Under the pieces are notes generated by a model, which had not been told where the DNA came from, did no database searches, and was given only the letters and a program-made list of their open reading frames with translations. A stretch of DNA of 64,000 nucleotides from Longimicrobium terrae (lineage in GTDB: Bacteria; Gemmatimonadota; Gemmatimonadetes; Longimicrobiales; Longimicrobiaceae): the NCBI RefSeq assembly GCF_014202995.1, contig NZ_JACHIA010000006.1, positions 1 to 64,000 of the forward strand, in the 5' to 3' direction. Shown here one piece after another: positions 41,635-50,370 of the stretch (positions within the stretch are counted from its first letter, which is position 1; every line of letters starts with the position of its first letter). The position numbers and the translations under genes are program-made.

Positions 41635-42762
41635 TCAGGCGCGGGGGATGGTGAACGAGAAGACGGCGCCAGCGCCGGGCTCGCTCCGCACCTCCATCTC
41701 CCCGCCGTGCGCCTGCACGATCCCGCGCGCGATCGCCAGCCCCAGCCCCGCGCCCGCCCGCCGCGTGCTGCGCGCCTGCCAGAACCGGTCAAACACCTGC
41801 GCCAGGTGCTCCGCGGGAATCCCCGGTCCGGTATCCGCCACGGACACGCGCACCATCTCCCCCTCCTCCGCCGCGCTCACAGTGATGCGCCCGCCCGCCG
41901 GCGTGAACTTGGCCGCGTTCCCCATCAGGTTGAAAAGCACCTGGTGCAGCCGCTCGCGGTCCACCCACAGCGGCGCAAGCTCCGGCGGAATCGCGATCTC
42001 CAGCGCCAGCCCCTTCTCCGCCGCCGTCTCCGACACGGCTTCCGCCACGTCGCGCACCACCTCCTCCAACGCCACCTCGTCCGGCTCGAACGACAGGCGC
42101 CCCGCCTCGATCGCCGCCACGTCCAGCAAGTCCTGCCGCAGCCGGTCCATCTGCCCCGTCAGGTGGCGGATGGCCTGCGTGCGTTTGCGCGCCTCGTCCT
42201 GCGCGGGATCGGCGGAAAGGGTGCGCTCCAGCACCATCGCATGGATCTTCACCGCGCTCAACGAATTGCCGATGTCGTGCGCCACGATGCGCAGCACCTC
42301 GTCGCGCGCCCGTACGGCGGCCTCGGCGGCGGCGCGGGCCTCCTGCTCGTTGCGCAGCAGAAGGGCGCGCTCACCCTCCAACCGCTTGCGCTGCATGGCG
42401 TAACGGATGGCGCGGGCCAGCGTGGCGCCATCCACCGATCCCTTCACCAGGTAGTCCTGCGCCCCCGCCTGCACAGCGTGCACGGCCACCGTTTCGTCCG
42501 CCAGCCCGCTCAGCACGATGATGGGGAGCGCGGGCGCGGCGGCCAGCATGCGCTCCACCGTCTCGATGCCGTGCGCGTCGGGAAGGGAAAGGTCCAGCAG
42601 CACCACGTCCGTCGCGCCGCCCTCCAGCGCGCGCAGCCCGGCGGCCAGCGTTTCCGCGTGCGACAGCGCGAAATCCAGCGAATGCGCCTCCCGCAGCGAT
42701 TCGCGCAGCAGCCGCGCGTCGCCCGGATTGTCTTCCACCAGCAGGATGCGGACGGCGCTCAC
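41635..42762 (-). CDS. REC-HisKA-HATPase hybrid signalling kinase
   Basis: A 375-residue soluble protein. An N-terminal receiver (Asp57 in [13 protein letters not shown]) is fused to a histidine kinase: His162 in [13 protein letters not shown] (a variant H box), N box [11 protein letters not shown]1 DTGPGIP, G2 GAGLGLAI. The order REC then kinase suggests it receives phosphate from the kinase at 43208 or the receiver at 42759 and adjusts its own kinase. It is the third gene of the operon, with the start overlapping the preceding stop as ATGA. It is a simpler counterpart of the LOV hybrid kinase at 11434 and lacks any PAS/LOV domain. Confidence 0.88.
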   Translation of the reverse strand: MSAVRILLVEDNPGDARLLRESLREAHSLDFALSHAETLAAGLRALEGGATDVVLLDLSLPDAHGIETVERMLAAAPALPIIVLSGLADETVAVHAVQAGAQDYLVKGSVDGATLARAIRYAMQRKRLEGERALLLRNEQEARAAAEAAVRARDEVLRIVAHDIGNSLSAVKIHAMVLERTLSADPAQDEARKRTQAIRHLTGQMDRLRQDLLDVAAIEAGRLSFEPDEVALEEVVRDVAEAVSETAAEKGLALEIAIPPELAPLWVDRERLHQVLFNLMGNAAKFTPAGGRITVSAAEEGEMVRVSVADTGPGIPAEHLAQVFDRFWQARSTRRAGAGLGLAIARGIVQAHGGEMEVRSEPGAGAVFSFTIPRA

Positions 42763-43211
42763 GCCCGGTGCTCCGGGGGCAGCTTCACGATGGTGAACCA
42801 GAAGTCCTCGATGGACTTGACCACGGTGATGAACTGGTCCAGGTCCACCGGCTTGGTGATATAGCAGTTGGCGTGAAGTGCGTATGCCTGGGCGATGTCG
42901 CGTTCCGCCTGCGAACTGGTGAGAATCACCACCGGAATGCTGCGCAGCGCCGGATCGCCCTTGATCTCCTCCAGCACCTCGCGCCCGTCCTTCTTGGGAA
43001 GATTGAGGTCCAGCAGGATCACGTCCGGCCGCGGCGCGTCCGCGTAGCGCCCTTCCCGCCGCAGAAAGGCCAGCGCCTCCACCCCGTCCGGCGCCACGGA
43101 CAGGTTGTTCCGCACCTTGCCCTCCTTGAGCGCCTCGCGCGTCAGCCGCACGTCGCCGGGGTTGTCTTCCACCAGCAGTACTTCGATGGGAAGCGATTCC
43201 ATGCGCGTCAT
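42759..43211 (-). CDS. Single-domain response regulator (Rcp1-like)
   Basis: A 150-residue receiver without output domain, with Asp68 in [13 protein letters not shown], acidic VEDNPGD, then LTSSQAERD and [10 protein letters not shown]. It ends in a hydrophobic tail ([12 protein letters not shown]) like cyanobacterial Rcp1. The start at 43211 forms ATGA with the kinase stop, and the end overlaps the next gene the same way. It has the same length as the regulator at 10989 and matching gene order, so the two operons are probably old duplicates. Confidence 0.9.
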   Translation of the reverse strand: MTRMESLPIEVLLVEDNPGDVRLTREALKEGKVRNNLSVAPDGVEALAFLRREGRYADAPRPDVILLDLNLPKKDGREVLEEIKGDPALRSIPVVILTSSQAERDIAQAYALHANCYITKPVDLDQFITVVKSIEDFWFTIVKLPPEHRA

Positions 43212-44854
43212 TCCGCTTCGGACGTGGCGGGAAGAGTGAAGGAGAAGACCGAACCGCCGTCCGGGGCGCTTTCCACCCAGATGCGCCCGCCGTGGCGTTC
43301 CACGATCTTCTTGCAGATGCTCAGGCCAATGCCCGTGCCCGGGTACTCGGCGCGCGTGTGCAGGCGCTGAAAGATGACGAAGATGCGCTGCGCGTATTCC
43401 GGCGCGATGCCGATGCCGTTGTCGCGCACGCGGATGACCCATTCCGCCCCGTTCCGCTCCGCGCCCACGTGCACCCGCGGCGGCGCGTCTCCGTGGAACT
43501 TGACGGCGTTGGCCACCAGGTTCTGCAGCACCTGCCCGAGCTGCACTGCGTCCCCGGTCACGACGGGAAGTGTGTCCGCCGTCACCTGCGCGCCGCTTTC
43601 CTCAATCGCCTGCCCCAGCCCGTCCAGCGTGCGCGCGAGCACCGCGTTCAGGTCCGTGCGGTCCATCGTTCCGCCGCGGCTGCCCACGCGCGAATAGGCC
43701 AGCAGATCGCTGATCAGCGCCTGCATGCGCTGCACGCCGTCCACCGCGTAGCCGATGAACTCGTGCGCGTCCTCATCCAGCCGGCCGCCGTAGCGGCGGG
43801 CCAGCAGCTGCGTGTAGCTGGCCACCATCCGCAGCGGCTCCTGCAGATCGTGCGAAGCCACGTAGGCAAACTGCTCCAGCTCCGCGTTGGACCGCGCCAG
43901 TTCCTCCGCTTGGCGGGCCAGCGCCTCCTCCGCCTCCACGCGCTCGGTGACGTCGCGAAGTACGGCGGTGTAGATCCGTTGTCCGCCCACTTCGATCTTG
44001 CTGATGGACGCGTCGGCGGGAAACACCTCACCCGTCTTGCGCCGCCCACTGATCTGTCCGCGCTCCCCCATCCGCCGCGCCGCCACCGGCGACTCGCCAA
44101 ACCCCCGCACCTGCGCCGCGTGCGCGGCGCGAAAGGCGTCGGGCAGCAGCATCTCCAGCGGCTGCCCCATCACCTCGTCCACCGCGTAGCCGAAGGTGTT
44201 TTCCGCGCCCTGGTTGAAGAAGGTGATGCGCTGCTCCTCATCCACCGAAACGATGGCGTCGGAGGAGATGGAGATGATGCCGGCGAACTTGGCCTCCGAC
44301 AGGCGCAGCGCCGCCTCCGCGCGCGCCCGCTCGATCACGCGCCCCACCTGCGCGCCCACGGCCACCATCGCGTCCAGCAGCGCGGGGCGCGGCATCAGCG
44401 GCTGCTCGCTGAAGAACTCCAGCACCCCCGCGGTTTCCTGCCCCACGCGCACGGGGAACGCGGCCGCCGCGCGGATCCCCGCCCCGGCCGCGGCGGCGCC
44501 CACCGCGCCCGGCAGGTTCGCCACGTCCTCCATCCACGCGGGCTGGCCCGTCCGCGCCACGTGGCCGGCCAGCCCACCCTCTTCTGCCACCGGTGTGTCG
44601 CGCAGCGCGGTGCGGAACCGCTCAAGACGCGCCGCATCCGTGCAGTGCCACACGTCCGCGGCGGCCAGCGCGCCGCCGGGCTGTACCATCAGTGCATGGC
44701 CGGCGCGCCACCCGGTGTGCTCGCAGACGGCGGCCAGGCAGGTGCGCAGCGCGCCCTCCAGGCTGGTGGATTCGTTCGCGGCGACGGCCACTACCTGCAG
44801 CAGCCGCACCAGCGCGGGGTCCAGCGGCGAAGCCGGTTCCGGAGACGATGACAT
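43208..44854 (-). CDS. Sensor histidine kinase, GAF-PAS-HisKA-HATPase
   Basis: A 548-residue soluble kinase. GAF is about 15-175, PAS about 185-305 ([18 protein letters not shown]), HisKA has His335 in [13 protein letters not shown], and the HATPase has [10 protein letters not shown] and GTGIGLSIC. The SHDLQEPL H-box class is the same as in the kinase at 8521, consistent with a shared Rcp1-type partner. It is the first gene of the minus-strand operon, transcribed away from the CBS gene at 45086. Intact motifs indicate activity; the signal is unknown. Confidence 0.88.
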   Translation of the reverse strand: MSSSPEPASPLDPALVRLLQVVAVAANESTSLEGALRTCLAAVCEHTGWRAGHALMVQPGGALAAADVWHCTDAARLERFRTALRDTPVAEEGGLAGHVARTGQPAWMEDVANLPGAVGAAAAGAGIRAAAAFPVRVGQETAGVLEFFSEQPLMPRPALLDAMVAVGAQVGRVIERARAEAALRLSEAKFAGIISISSDAIVSVDEEQRITFFNQGAENTFGYAVDEVMGQPLEMLLPDAFRAAHAAQVRGFGESPVAARRMGERGQISGRRKTGEVFPADASISKIEVGGQRIYTAVLRDVTERVEAEEALARQAEELARSNAELEQFAYVASHDLQEPLRMVASYTQLLARRYGGRLDEDAHEFIGYAVDGVQRMQALISDLLAYSRVGSRGGTMDRTDLNAVLARTLDGLGQAIEESGAQVTADTLPVVTGDAVQLGQVLQNLVANAVKFHGDAPPRVHVGAERNGAEWVIRVRDNGIGIAPEYAQRIFVIFQRLHTRAEYPGTGIGLSICKKIVERHGGRIWVESAPDGGSVFSFTLPATSEAE

Positions 44855-45085
44855 TCGGATGGGCGGTGGCGAAAAGGTGAACCGAAAAGCTAAACCGGGG
44901 CGAGGCAGGCGGATAGAGGCGCGCGGCGGACAGGCGCCGGGGCGGATGGCGGCGGCGGGCGCGGGTTCCTCCCCACACGGTCCCCGGCGGGCTCCCGGCT
45001 CCGCGGACGGACGCGGTCCGCCACCTTGTGATCAGCAGCGGCGGGCATGCGGTCCGCGCACGAGTGGCGGGAGAAGGCAGGCGAG

Positions 45086-45550
45086 ATGAACGCGATGACC
45101 GCGCGGGCACTGCGGGCGGGCCGCGTCCGCGACGTGATGCAGATGCAGATGGTGACCGTCGTTCCCGAGATGACGGTACGCGAACTCGCGCAGACGCTGC
45201 TGGATTCCGGCATCCGCTCCGCGCCGGTGCTGGATCCCGCGGGCAAGGTGCTGGGCTTGGCCACGCAGGCGGACGTTACGCGCATGGCGTTCGGCGCGGA
45301 CCGTGCCCTCGTTCTCGTGGAGGGCGACGATTCGCGATCGGACGAGGACGAGCGGACCGCGGCACGCGCGGATGTGCTGCGGGTGCGCGACGTGATGGGT
45401 CCCGTTGGCGACACCGTCGGCTCAGACGAGCCGCTGGCGGAGGTGGTGCGCCGGTTTCTGCGCGGGCGGGTGAATCAGCTGCTGGTGGTGGATCACGGGA
45501 TGCTGCTCGGGATCGTCACGCCGGTGGACGTGCTCGGCCAGGTGCTCTGA
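45086..45550 (+). CDS. Two-CBS-domain protein
   Basis: A 154-residue protein made of one CBS pair: CBS1 about 15-70 (VRDVMQMQMVTVVPEMTVRE, then SGIRSAPVLDPAGKVLGLAT) and CBS2 about 95-154 (VRDVMGPVGDTV, NQLLVVDHGMLLGIVTPVDV). Such modules bind adenosyl nucleotides and regulate partner proteins. An earlier ATG at 45047 is possible, but GGAGAAGG before the ATG at 45086 supports the shorter form. It diverges from the kinase operon at 44854, whose activity it might tune, though no direct evidence shows this. Confidence 0.85.
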   Translation: MNAMTARALRAGRVRDVMQMQMVTVVPEMTVRELAQTLLDSGIRSAPVLDPAGKVLGLATQADVTRMAFGADRALVLVEGDDSRSDEDERTAARADVLRVRDVMGPVGDTVGSDEPLAEVVRRFLRGRVNQLLVVDHGMLLGIVTPVDVLGQVL

Positions 45551-45687
45551 CCGTCATCGTTGAGCTGTCGAGATGCGCGTCTTCTTCCCTGTTGGATGAG
45601 CTTCGCTGAGCTGTCGGGATAAGCATCGGTGATTGATGACGTTCATCTGATCGCGTCTGTAGATCTCGTCGGATGGGCGAGCTCCGA

Positions 45688-45736
45688 GGCGACCGAAGTC
45701 GCGGCAACAACGGCGCAAAGTCCACCTTCGTGGACT
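45688..45736 (-). repeat. Family F repeat, third copy
   Basis: The reverse complement reads AGTCCACGAAGGTGGACTTT, then GCGCCGTTGTTGCCGCGACT and TCGGTCGCC, combining the arms of copy 1 at 35895 with the body of copy 2 at 35998. Confidence 0.8.
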
Positions 45737-45825
45737 GCGGCGGCGGGCCGTCGAGTGACAGCACGGGTCGGCGTGGCGGAAGGTTGGGAGATGTCGCGGA
45801 GGCCTTCCGGCCGTCGAGAATAGAG

Positions 45826-45865
45826 AACGGGGCGCCGCGCATCGGTTTGCGCAGCGCCCCGTTTT
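45826..45865. terminator. Hairpin between convergent genes
   Basis: AACGGGGCGCCGCGC pairs with GCGCAGCGCCCCGTT (one mismatch), loop ATCGGTTT, and is followed by TTTT on the plus strand. It can serve the CBS gene and the converging NarL-type gene. Confidence 0.75.
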
Positions 45866-45891
45866 CCGTCATCCACCGACCCTGAATCGCG

Positions 45892-46548
45892 TCAGTTGGT
45901 CTTGAGCATCCCCGTTTCCAGCGCGAGGCGCACGAGTTCGGCGCGGTGTGAAAGGCCGAGCTTCTGCATCATGCGGGCGCGGTACGTGTCGACGGTCTTG
46001 GGGGAGAGAAACAGCTTCTTGCCCACCTCGGCGGAGCTGTAGCCCTCGGCCGTCAGGGTGAGCACCTCGCGCTCGCGGTCGCTCAGCTTGGCCAGCGGGC
46101 CGGGGTTCTGCGGCTCGCGGGCCTGCTGGTACTTGCTCAGCAGAACCCGCGTGGCGCTGGGATACAGAAACACCTCGCCTCCCGCCACCGTGCGGATCGC
46201 CTGCAGCAGATCCACGTCCGCGCTCGTCTTGCGCACGAAGCCGCTGGCGCCCGCCTCAAGCACCGGCACCAGGTACTCTTCTTCCGTCTGAGACGTCAAC
46301 ACCAGCACGTGCGTTTCCAGCGCGAGCGCGGCGATGCGGCGCGTGGCCTCCAGCCCGTCCATCTCCGGCATGGCAAGGTCCATCACCACCACGTCGGGGC
46401 GCAGAAGGCGGGTCTTTTCCACCGCTTCCTCCCCGGTTCCGGCCTGTCCCACCACTTCCACGTCGTCCTCCAGCGCGAGCAGCGCCTCGAGGCCGCTGCG
46501 GAGCACCGCGTGGTCGTCCGCCAGCAGCACGCGGATTCTGGTCGACAT
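45892..46548 (-). CDS. NarL/FixJ-type response regulator
   Basis: A 218-residue regulator. The receiver is about 5-120, with DDH acidic pocket, phosphoacceptor Asp57 (VVVMDLAMPEMDG) and Lys in GFVRKTSAD. The LuxR/GerE helix-turn-helix is about 150-215 (LSDREREVLTLTAEGYSSAE, LSPKTVDTYRARMMQKLGL). It binds DNA as a dimer when phosphorylated. No cognate kinase is adjacent; the orphan kinases nearby are candidates. The start at 46548 follows AGGAGCAACATC, and the longer frame is rejected. Confidence 0.92.
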   Translation of the reverse strand: MSTRIRVLLADDHAVLRSGLEALLALEDDVEVVGQAGTGEEAVEKTRLLRPDVVVMDLAMPEMDGLEATRRIAALALETHVLVLTSQTEEEYLVPVLEAGASGFVRKTSADVDLLQAIRTVAGGEVFLYPSATRVLLSKYQQAREPQNPGPLAKLSDREREVLTLTAEGYSSAEVGKKLFLSPKTVDTYRARMMQKLGLSHRAELVRLALETGMLKTN

Positions 46549-46844
46549 GATGTTGCTCCTGTCTTTGTGATTTCCCGTCACCGCATGACCAGCGTGACGC
46601 CGCGGCGCCAATTTTCCCCGGCGGGCATGGGGATGATGAACCGCAACTCGCTATCCACGCGGCCATCAGCCGCTTCCTGCCATCGCCGGCACCGCTGACG
46701 CGGGGTCGCTTCCCCGACAAAGCTAATCGCCCGCCGCCGACGCGTGTGTCGGGAAACAGCCTACGCCGCCGACGGGCGCCGCACGCGAACGGGGTGGGTT
46801 GATGGGAGCATCGACAGTTACGTTGATGAGATCGGGTAGGACGG

Positions 46845-47248
46845 GCGGGCTTCACGGCGGCCCCCACCCGGGCCGGCACCACCGGCCCACCCTCCCCCAA
46901 AAAAGACTGGGGGAGGGTTGGGCGGGGCGGATGGTTCGGTGCAGGCGATGGAGATGGGCAGGGCGGCGGGTATCGGGAGCGAATGAATCCGCCGCTCCAA
47001 CAGCGGGAACCCCGACACCCGGCCGCTGGCGCGTCCGGTTCGGGGCTTCAACTGCCACGCAGCGTGCCAGTCGCGGTGTACTCCGCCCCGCGCTGAGGTC
47101 TCCCCCTCTCCCGCTTGCGGGAGAGGGGGCCGGGGGGAGAGGGGTGCCCGCGGCCGAGCCAAACCATCCGAAACGAGATGAGTCGCAGTTCCCCTCTCCG
47201 TGCGTCTGTTTGCACGGGGAGAGGGCCGGGTAGAGGGGGCCTCTCCAA
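46845..47248 (+). repeat. Composite intergenic element, modules A-B-C-D
   Basis: A full-order copy: A 46845-46937 (GGGCCGG/CCGGCCC and CCCTCCCCCA hairpins), B 46977-47056 (GAGCGAATGAATCCGCCGCT), C 47093-47172 (CCCCCTCTCCCGC/GCGGGAGAGGGGG), D 47184-47248 (CCCCTCTCCGTGC/GCACGGGGAGAGGG). Spacers between modules differ from other copies while the modules are 85-95 percent alike by eye. No gene lies in 46549-47374. Confidence 0.87.
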
Positions 47249-47320
47249 CCGCGCGGCACTCTCCCGAGTACCGCCAGCAGCAGTACAGCGCCGCCCGCCG
47301 GGAAATCAGAACGACGAAAA

Positions 47321-47354
47321 CCCCGACACGTCGCACGCAGGCGTCGTGTCGGGG
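47321..47354 (-). terminator. Hairpin after DUF1206 gene
   Basis: CCCCGACACG pairs perfectly with CGTGTCGGGG around a 14-nt loop, 21 bp beyond the stop at 47375. Confidence 0.6.
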
Positions 47355-47374
47355 CTCCGTTCCTCCGCCGGCGG

Positions 47375-48211
47375 TCAGGCGGGCTGGATGCGGCGGTAGC
47401 GCGCGTTCAGAAACTGCGTCACGCCGAAGCCGATCAATCCCAGCGCCACCAGTCCCAGCACCCACGGGCCATACGCCGTGCCGTGCAGAGCCTCCAGCGC
47501 GCCATCCATCCCGCGCGATTCGCCGGGATTGCGGTGCAGCGCGGCCTGGACCAGAAAAAAGCCCATCACCACGAACACCACACCGCGCGCCGCCAGCCCC
47601 GCGCGCGCCGCGGCGATCGCCGCCTGCCGCGTGTTGGACTCCAGGCGCGACAGGTCCAGCCGCTTGTCCAACTCCGCCTTCCACGCGTGGATCAACTGCT
47701 GGACGCCGAACCCCGCGATGATCAGTCCGGCGAGCGCCACCAGCCACTGCCCGCCGGGCGCATCCATCACCTTTGCCGTCAGCGAAGTGGCGCCGTTGCC
47801 GCCCCCGCCGGACGTGGACGACATGGCCATCCGCGCCGCGGAGATCGCCAGCCCCGTGTGGATGACCGCGCTCACGGCGAACGCGGCGCGCTTTCCGGCG
47901 CCGTCGCCCTCCGGATTCATCGTCGCCGCCACGAAGCGCCACAACGCGTATCCCAGCAGCCCCAGCGCCACGATCCCCAGCATGAACTTGCCGCCCGGCC
48001 GGCTCAGGATTTCCGCGAACACGCCGCGCTGGTCCGTCACGCCGCGCTTTCCCAGTGCCGCCTGCCCCGCGATGATCCCCAGGATCACGTAGACCGCACC
48101 GCGCGCCGCGTACCCGATGCGCGCCAGCCGCTCCACCCAGGGCGCGGCCTCCCGCGCCGCGCTGCGTGCCGCCGCGCCCGCCTGCCCCGCCATCCCGTTC
48201 ATCTGCGCCAT
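47375..48211 (-). CDS. DUF1206 integral membrane protein
   Basis: A 278-residue protein made of three repeats of the DUF1206 unit, each a pair of transmembrane helices, six in total. Diagnostic starts of each unit are LARIGYAARGAVYVILGIIA, KRAAFAVSAVIHTGLAI and ARAGLAARGVVFVVMGFFL. The family is of unknown function in the cytoplasmic membrane. The ATG at 48211 follows GAGGGGG; a GTG at 48223 would add four residues. Neighbours give no clear clue; the L,D-transpeptidase gene upstream is in the same orientation but ends in its own hairpin. Confidence 0.85.
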   Translation of the reverse strand: MAQMNGMAGQAGAAARSAAREAAPWVERLARIGYAARGAVYVILGIIAGQAALGKRGVTDQRGVFAEILSRPGGKFMLGIVALGLLGYALWRFVAATMNPEGDGAGKRAAFAVSAVIHTGLAISAARMAMSSTSGGGGNGATSLTAKVMDAPGGQWLVALAGLIIAGFGVQQLIHAWKAELDKRLDLSRLESNTRQAAIAAARAGLAARGVVFVVMGFFLVQAALHRNPGESRGMDGALEALHGTAYGPWVLGLVALGLIGFGVTQFLNARYRRIQPA

Positions 48212-48358
48212 GCGCCCCCTCACCCGGTGTGTCCACCCACGTTCCCCGGGCCGCGATCAAGCAAGAACGGTGACAGGCTCCGGGAGGCGCACGCCTGCTA
48301 CACCACCCGTCATCAGCCGAACGGATTCGGGGGATGACGATCCGCATCGGTGAAGCAG

Positions 48359-48393
48359 AAGGAGCCCCCTCCGTCCAGCGGAGAGGGCTCCTT
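48359..48393 (-). terminator. Hairpin after L,D-transpeptidase gene
   Basis: AAGGAGCCCCCTCC pairs with GGAGAGGGCTCCTT (one mismatch), 25 bp past the stop at 48418. Confidence 0.7.
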
Positions 48394-48417
48394 GTCGATG
48401 ATGATGATCCGCGGCGG

Positions 48418-49707
48418 CTACTCGCGGGCGCGGACGGCCAGGCCGTGGCGGGTGCGGTATGCGTTCTCCGCGGACTGCAGCGCGTCCCATGTGCGCTGGT
48501 CGGCGCGGCGGACGGCGGTGCGCGGGGCGCGGCGCGTGGGCCACGGCGCCGAGGCCGCGTTCATGTCGCCCGGGTACAGCGCCAGCGAGCCCTCCACGAT
48601 GGCGGCCGATGCGCGGTCGCGGCTCGCGCGGTCCAGGCGGCTCATCGCCGAGAGGGTGCGCAGCGGCCCCTGCGCGTACGCGTCCGTCACGTAGGTGGCG
48701 TACTCATCGCGCAGCGCGCCCGAACCCATCCGTGCGTAGCGGGTGATCAGCCCGGCCAGCGCGGCCTCGTCCTCATCCTTTACGCCACGGAACAGCAGAA
48801 CGCTCGCCGTCTGGTGCCAGCGTGATTCCGCGCCGCTCACGGCCGCAGCGGTGAACAGCTCCTCATCCAGCCTGCCCAGCAGCGCGTCCGTATCTTCGCG
48901 CTCCATCTCCACGATCCACGGATCGCGCGGCGGCGGGCCGGTGCGGTCGCCGCGGCGCGACGGGGTGGATGCGGCGCGGCGCGCGGGCGCGGGCTGCGGA
49001 TCGCGCCCGCCCACCAGGATGATCTCCGTCCCCACCTGCACGTTGTGAAACAGGCGAAGCGCGTCCTCGTTGCTCAGCCGGATGCAGCCGTGCGACACGC
49101 GCTGCCCCAGCAGTTCCGGCTTGTCGGTTCCATGGATTGCCAGCCCTTGGCCGATGTACACCGCGGCCGCGCCCAGCCCGCGGGTAAAGCGGCGCGCGGA
49201 GGCGTTGGCGGCCGGCACGCGCAGCCCGTTCTCCACGAAGTACCAGTCGGGGGCGATCCAGTCCGGCTCGCGCTCCTTGTACGCCACGTGAAACGCGCCG
49301 TTGGGCGTGGCGAAGTCCCACTCGCCGCGGTCGTGCTCCACGCGCAGGCCGGTTCCGGTGGCCACCGGGGCGGACCAGAGCGCGCGCCGGCCCTTGGCGA
49401 AGTACAGCTGGTTGGCGTCCAGGTCCACCACCACCGCGTAGCCGCCGCGGTCCATGGCGGCCGAGCGTACGCGGGCCAGCGGGTTGCGGGCCTGCGTGCG
49501 CGGCGCGGCGGCCGGGCGCGTGTCCGCCGGGGTACGCGCCGGAGCGCGGCCCGTCGCGGGAGGACGCGCGGCGGGTGCGCGGCCCGTTGTCGCCGGGGTG
49601 CGCGTGCCGGGGCGCGTCTGCGCGTCCAGCGCGGCGGCGGACGACGTGCCGGCGGCCGTCACCAGCAGGGCAGCCGCGGCGGCGCGGCGAAGGAGATGCG
49701 TTTTCAT
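48418..49707 (-). CDS. L,D-transpeptidase (YkuD domain)
   Basis: A 429-residue exported enzyme that makes 3-3 crosslinks or lipoprotein links in peptidoglycan. It has a signal peptide (residues 1-27), an Ala/Pro/Arg/Thr-rich linker (about 30-78) and a YkuD domain (about 88-225). The catalytic motif is IHGTDKPELL, then SHGCIRLSNED, giving His192, His206 and Cys208. A 200-residue helical C-terminal region (about 255-429) has no known domain and is longer than usual for the family. The linker has biased composition but the same GC trend. It is monocistronic, with the composite element upstream. Confidence 0.9.
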   Translation of the reverse strand: MKTHLLRRAAAAALLVTAAGTSSAAALDAQTRPGTRTPATTGRAPAARPPATGRAPARTPADTRPAAAPRTQARNPLARVRSAAMDRGGYAVVVDLDANQLYFAKGRRALWSAPVATGTGLRVEHDRGEWDFATPNGAFHVAYKEREPDWIAPDWYFVENGLRVPAANASARRFTRGLGAAAVYIGQGLAIHGTDKPELLGQRVSHGCIRLSNEDALRLFHNVQVGTEIILVGGRDPQPAPARRAASTPSRRGDRTGPPPRDPWIVEMEREDTDALLGRLDEELFTAAAVSGAESRWHQTASVLLFRGVKDEDEAALAGLITRYARMGSGALRDEYATYVTDAYAQGPLRTLSAMSRLDRASRDRASAAIVEGSLALYPGDMNAASAPWPTRRAPRTAVRRADQRTWDALQSAENAYRTRHGLAVRARE

Positions 49708-49836
49708 TGATCCTGCGGGACTGCGGGAAATCAGCGATCGATCATCATCAAAGCAATGGACGTACCCGCGCGCGCACCGCGGAGTTTCGGACGGAGTGGA
49801 TGGTGAAAGGCGAGCGAATCGATTCGGGGCAGATGG

Positions 49837-50246
49837 CGGGCTTCACGGGCGGCCCCCACCCGGGCCGGCACCACCGGCCCACCCTCCCCCAAAAAAGACT
49901 GGGGGAGGGTTGGGGCGGGCGGAGAGATCGGTTCTGGGAGGCGGATTAGGGTGCAGCCGCGAGTCTCTGGAGCGAATGAATCCGCTGCTCAAACAGCGGG
50001 AACCCCCGACACCGGCTGCTGGCGCATCCGGTTCGGGGCTTCAACTGCCTCCGGATCGCGGAAACAAGCCGCAGGCCGGCGCCCATGATGAGGTCTCCCT
50101 TTCTCCCGCGGAGCGGGGGAGAGGGCCGGGGAGAGGGGGCCTCTCCAACGCACGGCACCATCCGAAACGAACCGTCCCGCCGTTCTCCCCTCTCCGCGCT
50201 TCTGCGTCGGCCGGGAGGCCGGGAGGGGAGCGGGGAGGGGCCTCCC
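49837..50246 (+). repeat. Composite intergenic element, modules A-B-C-D
   Basis: A full-order copy: A 49837-49924, B 49969-50048 (with CCGCTGCTCAAACAGCGGG hairpin), C 50090-50166 (shorter CTCCCGCGGAGCGGGGGAG core), D 50178-50246 (CTCTCCGCGCTTCTGCG type, diverged). Its downstream end abuts the terminator of the mutase gene. No gene lies in 49708-50370. Confidence 0.85.
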
Positions 50247-50305
50247 GCCGGAGGACCGCACCAAGCCCGAGGAACGCGCCGACATCATCCCCCTGAAAGC
50301 ACGAC

Positions 50306-50334
50306 ACCCGCCGCGCGAATCTCGCGCGGCGGGT
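50306..50334 (-). terminator. Terminator of the mutase operon
   Basis: A 13-bp perfect stem (ACCCGCCGCGCGA with its complement) with a 3-nt loop, 37 bp past the stop at 50371. Confidence 0.7.
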
Positions 50335-50370
50335 CCCGTTGGTTTACCGACGTTCATCGACCGGAAGCGC

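Noticed and set aside
47375-48347. Long frames opposite the DUF1206 gene
   Set aside because: The minus-strand DUF1206 protein has clear repeated membrane helices; the others are low-complexity shadows.
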